Shown in pieces: positions 57,654-64,000 of a stretch of DNA of 64,000 nucleotides. Position 1 is the stretch's first letter. The number at the start of each line of letters is the position of its first letter. The stretch comes from Oscillospiraceae bacterium (GTDB lineage Bacteria > Bacillota_A > Clostridia > Oscillospirales > Oscillospiraceae). Both the position numbers and the translations under genes were made by a program. The notes under the pieces are model-generated. The model ran no database searches and was not told the DNA's origin. It saw only the letters and a program-made list of their open reading frames with translations. The stretch covers positions 1-64,000 of the forward strand of contig JAFYAB010000037.1 of assembly GCA_017540945.1 (NCBI GenBank), in the 5' to 3' direction.

Positions 57654-58529
57654 TTACGCCTCGCCGCCGCGTTTCCACCAGAAACGGAAGACCCGGTCCT
57701 GAACGAATCCAAGCTTACGATAGAATTCCTGGTCGGAGAGCACATAGGCCTGTCTTGCGCCCAGAGCCCGAGCCCGACAGGCGGCCTCATAGAGCAGCGC
57801 CTTGGCCAGTCCCCGGCCCCGGTGCGCCGGGACGGTGCAGACCGGCTCCACATAGGCATAGTCCGTGTCCGGATGAAGCCACAGGCAGCAACAGGCTGCC
57901 AGGCTGCCGTCGGGAGAAACGGCGGCCAAGCCCAGCTGTTGGTTGAAGTGGGGGCGGAGCCGGGCCGCGACGGGCTCCTGCCGCTCGAATTCCGCCCGGT
58001 CAGAGCCGTGATCAAAGCCCTGCCAGAACAGCCAGGCCATTGCTTCCGCGTCCCGGATCGGATCCGGCTCCGTCAGGGTATATCCCACAGGCAGCGCCAA
58101 ATGCTCGACGCAGTCCAGGGGAAGCCGCATCATTGGTTCCTTCTGTTCGACCGGAACAAAGCCCGCCGCCCGGGCCGCGTCGAGCGCCGGCCTGTCGGCT
58201 TCGCTTAGGGCGATCCCCAGGCCGTTTTCGTCCCGCAGGGCTTGCCAAGCGTAGTCCAGAATCTCCGGGTACAGCGCCTCGTATCCCGGCAGCGCCCCGC
58301 AGAAGGCTTCTCCAAAGTACATGTCATAGATGGCGGCCCCGACCACACGATCTCCATCCCACCACAGACCGATGGCGCCTTCTTCGGACTTGTTGAATTC
58401 CGGGTGTTCGTACATCCACTCGAAGCGGGCCCAGTTCCAGTTGATATGGGCGCCGCAGTCCCGGTTCAGGGCGATCAGAAAGCCGCAGACGGCTTCATAG
58501 TCTCCATCCCGGAAGCCTCTGAATTTCAT
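57654..58529 (-). CDS. GNAT-family acetyltransferase, two-domain
   Basis: 291 residues. The C-terminal half is a GNAT domain with acetyl-CoA pocket VPAHRGRGLAKALLYEA and FYRKLGFVQDRVFRF. The N-terminal half is a second, degenerate GNAT-like fold (GFRDGDYEAVCGFLIALN, EGAIGLWWDGDRVVGAAIY). Substrate unknown. Its ATG overlaps the stop of the upstream PfkB gene by 4 nt, so they are cotranslated; acetylation of a metabolite of that kinase's pathway is possible. Confidence 0.85.
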   Translation of the reverse strand: MKFRGFRDGDYEAVCGFLIALNRDCGAHINWNWARFEWMYEHPEFNKSEEGAIGLWWDGDRVVGAAIYDMYFGEAFCGALPGYEALYPEILDYAWQALRDENGLGIALSEADRPALDAARAAGFVPVEQKEPMMRLPLDCVEHLALPVGYTLTEPDPIRDAEAMAWLFWQGFDHGSDRAEFERQEPVAARLRPHFNQQLGLAAVSPDGSLAACCCLWLHPDTDYAYVEPVCTVPAHRGRGLAKALLYEAACRARALGARQAYVLSDQEFYRKLGFVQDRVFRFWWKRGGEA

Positions 58530-59458
58530 ACCTGCCCCTCCTCCAGCCGAGCTTCGAGCTCCCGCTCCGTGCAGAAGCCCTTCGATGCGCCGTTGTACCC
58601 GATTTTGACGCCCGCGAACACCACCGCCCGACGCAGGGCCGCCTCAGCGTCCATGCCCTTGGCATAGTAGTGCAGAAAGGCGGAAAAGAGGGCGTCGCCT
58701 GCGCCCACGGTGTTGACAACCGGTCCGGCGTTCCAGGCGGGTACGATCAGCGGCTCTCCCCTGCGGGCGTCCAGGAGCATGGCGCCTCTTTCCCCCATGC
58801 CGAGTACGATCACGCGATTGTGATAACGCCGGTACAGGCGTCGGAGGAAGTCCGCCGGGGCGCAGGGCAGGGCCTCGTCGCTGAGGAAAAGTATGTCCGC
58901 GCATTCCATAAAGTCCCGGTTGTAATCGTCCTCCACGCTGCCCAGCACGTGGACGTCCGTAGCTGTTACAACGCCCATTCGCCGGGCTTCCCGGATCAGG
59001 GCCCGGTTGAAGTTGATGTTGCAGAGGGCGGCAATGTCACAGCCTAGCAGCGTTTCCTCCAAGTCAGCGGGGTCCAGCTTTTGCTCCTGGATATCCTTCA
59101 GATCGCAGTAGATCTGCCGACGGCCTTGGGGCTCATAGAGCACCACGGAGACCGGCGTGCGGCGCAGGCCGGAAGAGATCCGCCCCGTGGGGATGGCGTC
59201 CTCCCGAAGCTGCTCCAGGATCCGCTTTCCCTCGGCGTCCCGGCCCAGACAGGAGACCAACTCCACCTGATCGCCCAGGGTCGCGAGGGCCTTGGCCAGA
59301 TTGTAGCCCACGCCGGAGACGGCCGAATCCACGCCGAAAAACGGATAATCGATGGGATAGTATTGGATCGGAAAGCCTCTGACCGCCGCCGTGGTCTCCA
59401 CGTTCAGCAGGCCGGATACCAGGATTCTTGTACGCTTATCGTGTTCCTTCATCATCAT
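58526..59458 (-). CDS. PfkB-family carbohydrate kinase
   Basis: 310 residues from the first of three consecutive ATGs. Signatures: an N-terminal VSGLLNVETTAAV strand, SAVSGVGYNLAKALATLG (substrate loop), and the PfkB box NTVGAGDALFSAFLHYYAKG with the catalytic Asp. The sugar is unknown. A consensus promoter lies 11-39 nt upstream, so the mRNA would start only a few bases before the ATG and have no ribosome site. Residues read further upstream would come from inside the promoter and are excluded. Confidence 0.85.
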   Translation of the reverse strand: MMMKEHDKRTRILVSGLLNVETTAAVRGFPIQYYPIDYPFFGVDSAVSGVGYNLAKALATLGDQVELVSCLGRDAEGKRILEQLREDAIPTGRISSGLRRTPVSVVLYEPQGRRQIYCDLKDIQEQKLDPADLEETLLGCDIAALCNINFNRALIREARRMGVVTATDVHVLGSVEDDYNRDFMECADILFLSDEALPCAPADFLRRLYRRYHNRVIVLGMGERGAMLLDARRGEPLIVPAWNAGPVVNTVGAGDALFSAFLHYYAKGMDAEAALRRAVVFAGVKIGYNGASKGFCTERELEARLEEGQV

Positions 59459-59468
59459 CACCGATTCT

Positions 59469-59497
59469 ATCATAAACCAGAGTCCTCTTGCTGTCAA
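59469..59497 (-). promoter_or_regulatory. Promoter of the PfkB-GNAT operon (leaderless candidate)
   Basis: Minus strand: TTGACA (59497-59492), a 17-nt spacer and TATGAT (59474-59469). The expected start of transcription, near 59462, is within 5 nt of ATG 59458 and next to GTG 59461. Confidence 0.65.
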
Positions 59498-59559
59498 GTC
59501 AATGTATAATCGACCGCCGGAGCAAGTCCCGTTTGTTCACAATTCATTCATATTTCGTT

Positions 59560-59589
59560 TTGATTTCGTTCAGAAATCAGCGCTATAAT
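59560..59589 (+). promoter_or_regulatory. Promoter of the PlsC-PAP2 operon
   Basis: TTGATT (59560-59565), an 18-nt spacer and TATAAT (59584-59589). Confidence 0.6.
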
Positions 59590-59624
59590 GGCATTTAACG
59601 AAATCATCCAACGGAGGCGATCAC

Positions 59625-60383
59625 ATGGGACAGGCCGCGGAGCGCTGTTATCGGATCATCAAGGGCACGCTCGATCTGTTCTATCGAAAATACAGCGTCG
59701 AGGGATTGGAACTCCTTCCTTCGGAAGCTGTGATTCTTGTGGGCAATCACAGCCAGGTCCACGGTCCGTTGGTGGGCGAGCTGCGTCTTCCCTTCCCACG
59801 CAAGACCTGGTGCGCTTCGGAGATGATGGAGCGGGACAAAGTGGCGGAATATGCCTTCCGGGATTTCTGGTCCCAGAATCCCAAATGGACCCACCCCTTC
59901 TACAGGGCTCTGGCCCACTCCATCGTTCCCCTGTCGGTGCTCCTGTTCAACCACGCGGAGACCATCCCGGTCTACCGGGACAACCGGGTTCTTTCTACCT
60001 TCCGGACCACGGTCCAAACCCTGGAGGCCGGGACCAGCGTGCTAATCTTCCCGGAGCATGACGTACGCTTCAATCACATTCTGGACGATTTCCAGGACCA
60101 TTTCATCGATCTTGCAAAGCTCTGTTACAAGCGCAGCGGCAAGGCCCTGGCCTTTGTGCCCATGTACATCTGTCCCGCCCTGGGTAAAGTCTGTTTCGGA
60201 GAGCCTGTTCGTTATGATCCGACAGCGCCTATGGACGCCGAGCGGGTCCGGATCAAGCAGGCTTTGGCGGAACGCATCACGGCGCTGGCAGACGCCCTGC
60301 CCCGGCATCGGGTGGTTCCCTACCGGCCCCAGCCGAAAAAGAACTGGCCCTATAATCGACCAAAGGAGGCGGAGAAAGCATGA
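59625..60383 (+). CDS. PlsC-like lysophospholipid acyltransferase
   Basis: 252 residues. Acyltransferase motifs: NHSQVHGPL where the family has NHxxxxD, so the usual Asp is replaced by Gly; the substrate region IPVYRDNRVLSTFR; and LIFPEHDVRFNH in the place of FPEGTRS. FVPMYICPALGKVCFGEPV follows. I recall a clostridial subgroup lacking the same Asp next to PAP2 genes. No membrane span is obvious. GGAGG precedes the ATG, and the gene overlaps the PAP2 gene by 4 nt, so lipid phosphate metabolism is likely. Confidence 0.8.
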   Translation: MGQAAERCYRIIKGTLDLFYRKYSVEGLELLPSEAVILVGNHSQVHGPLVGELRLPFPRKTWCASEMMERDKVAEYAFRDFWSQNPKWTHPFYRALAHSIVPLSVLLFNHAETIPVYRDNRVLSTFRTTVQTLEAGTSVLIFPEHDVRFNHILDDFQDHFIDLAKLCYKRSGKALAFVPMYICPALGKVCFGEPVRYDPTAPMDAERVRIKQALAERITALADALPRHRVVPYRPQPKKNWPYNRPKEAEKA

Positions 60384-61039
60384 GGAAGCCCGCGGTCGAT
60401 TACAAACAGCTGCGCCTGTCCAACATTACCAGCCCCGAATATCGGCACGTCCTGCTGCTGGGCGGCTGGATCGTCTATTTCTCCCTCTATTTCCTGACGG
60501 AGAATCTGATTCCTTACGAGCGCTGCCATGTGATCCACAGCCGTCTGGACGAGCTGATCCCCTTCTGCGAGCTCTTTGTGGTTCCCTATCTGCTGTGGTT
60601 CTTCCTGGTGGCGGGTTCCCTGCTGTATCTGCTGCTCTACGACATTCCGGCTTTCCGGAAGCTCTGCATCTACATCATGATCACCCAGGCGGGCGCCATG
60701 CTGGTCTACATCCTCTGGCCCAATATTCAGCTGCTGCGGCCCGAGACCATGCCCCGGAACAACTTTTTCACCTGGGTGCTGTCCTTTGTCTATTCCTTCG
60801 ATACCCCCACCGGGGTCCTGCCGTCCCTCCATGCAGCCTACTCCATCGCCATCCTGTCGGTCTTCGAGCACCGAAAGAATACCGCGCTATGGTGGAGGAT
60901 TCTGCTGCCGATCTTCGTGGCAACCATCATCGCGGCGACCTTTCTCGTCAAGCAGCACTCCGTTCTGGACGCCCTGGCGGCGATCCCGCTGTGCCTGATC
61001 GGGGAAGCGCTGATCTATTGGTTCAAGCTGCTTAAGTAA
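60380..61039 (+). CDS. PAP2-family membrane phosphatase
   Basis: 219 residues with about six spans. Phosphatase motifs: PTGVLPSLHAAYSIAILS (motif 2, catalytic His) and KQHSVLDALAAIP (motif 3); the motif 1 KxxxxxxRP is only loosely seen as LLRPETMPR. It could dephosphorylate phosphatidate or an undecaprenyl or inositol-type lipid. Last gene of the PlsC-PAP2 unit; its stop codon lies inside the terminator. Confidence 0.85.
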   Translation: MRKPAVDYKQLRLSNITSPEYRHVLLLGGWIVYFSLYFLTENLIPYERCHVIHSRLDELIPFCELFVVPYLLWFFLVAGSLLYLLLYDIPAFRKLCIYIMITQAGAMLVYILWPNIQLLRPETMPRNNFFTWVLSFVYSFDTPTGVLPSLHAAYSIAILSVFEHRKNTALWWRILLPIFVATIIAATFLVKQHSVLDALAAIPLCLIGEALIYWFKLLK

Positions 61040-61089
61040 ACGAAAAAACGAAAAAGAGGCGTTCGAGCCTCTTTTTCGTTTTTTCGTTT
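61038..61089. terminator. Long bidirectional terminator
   Basis: A perfect 23-bp stem (61038-61060 with 61067-61089; ends AAACGAAAAAACG and CGTTTTTTCGTTT) with loop GTTCGA. It sits between convergent PAP2 and S9 peptidase genes. Confidence 0.92.
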
Positions 61090-61095
61090 TCTCGA

Positions 61096-63084
61096 TTATT
61101 TTGCGTGCTTCTCGAACCAGTCGGTGATCTCTTTGAGTCGGCGCTGGCGGTGCTTGGGCTTGCCGGAGCGGGAGAGCTCATGGGTCTCGCCGTGGAAGAG
61201 GCAGAGCCTGGCCTCCACGCCGCGGTCCACCAGGGCGGCGTACATCTGGATGCCCTCCGCCATGGGGCAGCGGTAGTCCTGGTCGGAGTGGATAAAGAGG
61301 GTGGGCGTTTTCACGTTCTTCGCGTATTTCAGCGGAGACTGTTCCCAAAGCTTTTCGGGGGTCTCGTAGATGTCCCCGTCGGTCTGGTCTCCGGCAAAGT
61401 AGAAGCCGATATCCGACATGCCGTAGAAGCCCAGCCAGTTGGCGATGGAGCGCTGGGAGGCGGCGCAGCAGAAACGGTCCGTGTGTCCGATGATCCAGTT
61501 GGTCATGAAGCCGCCGTAGCTGCCGCCGGTCTCGCAGAGCCGATCCTTGTCGATCTGGGGGTATTTCTCCAGCACCGCGTCGGTGAAGTCCATGAGGTTC
61601 TGATAGTCTGTATCACCGTAATGGCCGCGGATGTCCATGAACTTGTTGTCCCGGCCGTCGCTGCCCATGGGATTGCAGAAGAAGACGAAGTAGCCCATCG
61701 ACGCCCAGAGCTGCATCTCGTGGTAGAAGACGGGCCCGTAGACGGTCTTGGGGCCGCCGTGGACGTCCAGGACAGCGGGATATTTCTTCGCCGGGTCGAA
61801 GTCCCTGGGCCTGAGGACCCAGCCGCCGATCTCCCAGCCCCGGCTCTGTATGGTGATGGGCTCGGGCTTTGCCACGTAGCGTCCCTCCAAGGCATCGTCG
61901 TTAAAGTGGGATACCCGGGTCAGTTTCGTATCGCCCAGCTTCGCGGCGTAGAGCTCCTGGGGCCGCATATCGTAGAGGCCCACGCAGAGCAGCTGCCCAT
62001 TCGCCACGTCGAAGCAGTCCATGGCGCCCTCGCCGGAAAAGACCGCTTCATCCGTGCCATCGGGGCGGAGCAGGTGGAGCACGGCGTTCCCCTCCCGGGT
62101 CGCCAGGTGATAAATACCCTCCGGAGCCCCCACGGCCTGACGGCCTCCGCCCAGGCGACAGTCGGAGCCCACGGAATTGTACATGTTGTACTCCTCCTGC
62201 CGCAGCAGCTCGATGCTTCCGACAGCGGGATCCACGGTGTAGACCCAGGCGTTTTCATTGATGCCATGGCGCAGGGCTTCAGTGCCCAGAAGATAGACCC
62301 TGTCCCCCGCGACCTCCATGGCGTGTGCGGAAAGTCCGGGATGCTCCAGGACCTCCCGGCGCGCCCCGGTCCTCCAGTTGACGGCACGAAGGCGGAAGCC
62401 GCGGATCGGACGCTTGGCGGTCCAGCTGTGATAGGCCAGCAGAACCTCATCCTTCAGGACCGTCATGCTGCAAAGGTCCTCCGGAGCCTCCATCAGAGGG
62501 GTAATCTCCATGGGCTCCCGCCGGACCAGATAGGCCAGCCTGCGTCTGCCGTTGACGACGCCCGCGCCGTTGGACCAGAAGGGCAGCTCGGTGAAGACCT
62601 CATAGTCCTTGTCCTCGTCCTTCTGCTTGCGGTAGGTCTTTTTCTCCTCCTCGGAGGCGGCGTAGAGCAGAGGCGCGTCCTTGTCCACCGCGGCGGTGAC
62701 CAGAAAGCAGCCCTCGTCCAGCAGGCGGATGGACTGGACAGCAAAGGGCAGGGTTATGAAGGGCAGGGCCTCGCCGCCCTCCAGATCGAGGACGTAGTAG
62801 GCGGTAAAGGGCTCCTTGGCCTCGCTGCGTTTCTTTTCCTTTGCCGAGCGCACCGCCGGGAAGATCAGCCGGTGATCATCCAGCCAGAGGAAGCTTCCCT
62901 CCTTGCCCAGATCCGTGAGCTGACGCAGGCCGCCGTTCTCATAGAGCCACAGGCGGCGCTCGTAGTCGTTCTCCTCCTCGTTGGAGTTGGCGACGACAAA
63001 AGCGGCGTGCTCCCCGTCAGGAGAAAAACGAACGCCAGAGAGGAATTTGTATTGTAAAAGGTCACCTTGTGTAATCGGTTCCAT
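61096..63084 (-). CDS. S9-family serine peptidase (acylaminoacyl-peptidase-like)
   Basis: 662 residues, cytoplasmic. A beta-propeller (about 1-400) precedes an alpha/beta hydrolase domain with AVLDVHGGPKTVYG, the nucleophile in CETGGSYGGFMTNWIIG, and the last His in LFHGETHELSRSGKP. Cleaves short peptides or acylated N-termini. The ATG at 63084 with AGGAG upstream is preferred over the earlier one. No signal peptide. With the M42 enzyme next to it, it suggests peptide salvage. Confidence 0.92.
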   Translation of the reverse strand: MEPITQGDLLQYKFLSGVRFSPDGEHAAFVVANSNEEENDYERRLWLYENGGLRQLTDLGKEGSFLWLDDHRLIFPAVRSAKEKKRSEAKEPFTAYYVLDLEGGEALPFITLPFAVQSIRLLDEGCFLVTAAVDKDAPLLYAASEEEKKTYRKQKDEDKDYEVFTELPFWSNGAGVVNGRRRLAYLVRREPMEITPLMEAPEDLCSMTVLKDEVLLAYHSWTAKRPIRGFRLRAVNWRTGARREVLEHPGLSAHAMEVAGDRVYLLGTEALRHGINENAWVYTVDPAVGSIELLRQEEYNMYNSVGSDCRLGGGRQAVGAPEGIYHLATREGNAVLHLLRPDGTDEAVFSGEGAMDCFDVANGQLLCVGLYDMRPQELYAAKLGDTKLTRVSHFNDDALEGRYVAKPEPITIQSRGWEIGGWVLRPRDFDPAKKYPAVLDVHGGPKTVYGPVFYHEMQLWASMGYFVFFCNPMGSDGRDNKFMDIRGHYGDTDYQNLMDFTDAVLEKYPQIDKDRLCETGGSYGGFMTNWIIGHTDRFCCAASQRSIANWLGFYGMSDIGFYFAGDQTDGDIYETPEKLWEQSPLKYAKNVKTPTLFIHSDQDYRCPMAEGIQMYAALVDRGVEARLCLFHGETHELSRSGKPKHRQRRLKEITDWFEKHAK

Positions 63085-63125
63085 ACGATTCTCCTTTTCA
63101 GAAAACAATTATCTTTCCCGTCACG

Positions 63126-63228
63126 CCGTAGGGGGCTGCCACGGGCGGGCGGACACGATGACCGCCCCTACCGGGGGAGACGGCGGGCAGATTGCCCGCG
63201 CTGCATTCTATCTTTTACTTTTTACTTC
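63126..63228. repeat. Gene-border repeat between M42 and S9 genes
   Basis: CGTAGGGGGCTGCCACGGGC, then CGGACACGATGACCGCCCC and TAC form a relaxed GTAGGGG-type element. GCGGGCAG-ATT-style CTGCCCGC pairing is also seen. The tract TTTTACTTTTTACTTCTCAC at 63212-63231 reads on the minus strand as GTGAGAAGTAAAAAG starting at the M42 stop. Confidence 0.45.
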
Positions 63229-64000
63229 TCACTGAATGTAACCAACCAGGACTTTGAGGGTGTTTTCGACCCCGTCCTTGTGGCTGCGCTCGTAGCCGTG
63301 GGAGGCGTAGACGCCGGGTCCGATGAGACCGTGGCGCAGATCCCAGCCGGCGCCCAGAGTGGCCTCCACGTCGGAACCGTAATGGGGATAGACGTCCACC
63401 GCGTAGTCCGCCTTCTCAGCCTTGGCGGCGGCGATCAGCTTCTTGACGATCTCATAGCTGTAGGGACCGCCGCTGTCCTTGGCGCAGATAGAGACCTGAT
63501 GCTCGGTGCACTGCAGGCCGCTGCCCACGCAGCCCATATCCACGGAGATGGCCTCCGTAACGCCGGCGGGCACGGAGCCTGCGCCGCCGTGACCCACCTC
63601 CTCGTAGACGGTGAAGTGGAGGTATATCCTGCGGGCGGGTCGCAGGCCCTCGTCCTTCAGATACTTCGCCAGGGCGATCAGAATGCCCGCAGAGAGCTTG
63701 TCGTCCAGGAAGCGGCTCTTGATATACCCCTTCTCCGTGACCTTGGTACGGGGATCAAAGCAGACCACGTCGCCCACGCCGATGCCCAGCGCCTTCAGCT
63801 CGTCGACGGAGCCGACGGGCTCATCCAGGACGATCTCCGTATTGTCATAGTCCGGCACGGTCTTGCGCAGCTCGCCGTTGACGTGGGTGGAGGCGTTGCA
63901 GATCTGCAGAGTGCCTTCATAGATACCGTCAAATTTGGTGACGACCCGGACGTTTTCGGTGTTCACCATCACAGCGGGCAGTCCCCCCAGGGGGACGACG
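63229..64000 (-). CDS. M42-family metallo-aminopeptidase (5' partial)
   Basis: Open to the window edge: before the first internal Met the frame reads VVPLGGLPAV, typical of M42 enzymes, so the start lies beyond 64000. The remaining 257 codons include SRFLDDKLSAGILIALA (metal Asp), YEEVGHGGAGSVP (catalytic Glu), SVDMGCVGSG, and HGYERSHKDGVENTLKVL with a late metal His. Dinuclear aminopeptidase acting on short peptides. It is transcribed toward S9 on the same strand, about 145 nt apart. Confidence 0.88.
   Translation of the reverse strand, partial: VVPLGGLPAVMVNTENVRVVTKFDGIYEGTLQICNASTHVNGELRKTVPDYDNTEIVLDEPVGSVDELKALGIGVGDVVCFDPRTKVTEKGYIKSRFLDDKLSAGILIALAKYLKDEGLRPARRIYLHFTVYEEVGHGGAGSVPAGVTEAISVDMGCVGSGLQCTEHQVSICAKDSGGPYSYEIVKKLIAAAKAEKADYAVDVYPHYGSDVEATLGAGWDLRHGLIGPGVYASHGYERSHKDGVENTLKVLVGYIQ

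Overview
This is a GC-rich, densely packed window from a Gram-positive anaerobe of the Clostridia, most likely gut Oscillospirales (Oscillospiraceae or relatives). Supporting signs are S-layer-homology (SLH) surface proteins, AddAB in place of RecBCD, an rplU-prp-rpmA operon with an N-terminally extended L27, the short type-3 ProRS, the ssnA-ygfK pair, serpins, and Shine-Dalgarno-led genes with TTGACA/TATAAT promoters. The species is inferred from gene families only.

Left arm (1-23 kb): the tail of an SLH protein, glutamine synthetase, an MmcQ/YjbR protein and a six-helix membrane protein, then addB-addA. Next come two flavoproteins followed by a Ser/His-rich zinc-ribbon membrane protein with a duplicated Trp-rich domain. 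An ssnA-ygfK operon follows with a 55-residue membrane protein as its likely third gene, then a one-carbon folate block (folD, 5-formyl-THF cyclo-ligase, glyA).

Mobile region (23.2-29.2 kb): a GH3 glycosidase gene is cut at about 24,041. It is followed by a short stretch like an IS21-type terminus, a relaxase lacking its N-terminus, a small gene, a P4/D5-type helicase, a GTAC-rich intergenic region bounded by 27-nt inverted arms, xis, int, and then tRNA-Leu. This looks like a degraded integrative mobilizable element.

Surface block (29.3-45.2 kb): a lipoprotein, an AlgJ/AlgX-like protein, an MBOAT acyltransferase and an SLH-transglutaminase protein form one operon. Then come a D-aminoacylase-like amidohydrolase, a lipoprotein serpin, two CobW-type GTPases (one with a 43-His loop, one fused to a YcgQ/DUF1980-like domain), an SLH-CHAP protein, and an ECF sigma factor translationally coupled to a membrane-anchored serpin.

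Right arm (45-64 kb): a DNA glycosylase, an XRE-membrane regulator, serine dehydratase, sbcD-sbcC, proS, obg, rpmA-prp-rplU, a GNAT-PfkB pair, a PlsC-PAP2 pair, an S9 peptidase and a truncated M42 peptidase. Three tRNA genes are present (Leu-CAG, Arg-CCG, Gly-CCC).

The most unusual signals are non-coding. The divergent sdaA and sbcD leaders carry the same hairpin-plus-tract element with four compensated base pairs. A two-hairpin repeat occurs after addA and inside a roughly 320-nt leader of ssnA. A GTAGGGG palindrome family sits at gene borders. The most unusual protein arrangement is the ECF sigma-serpin pair.
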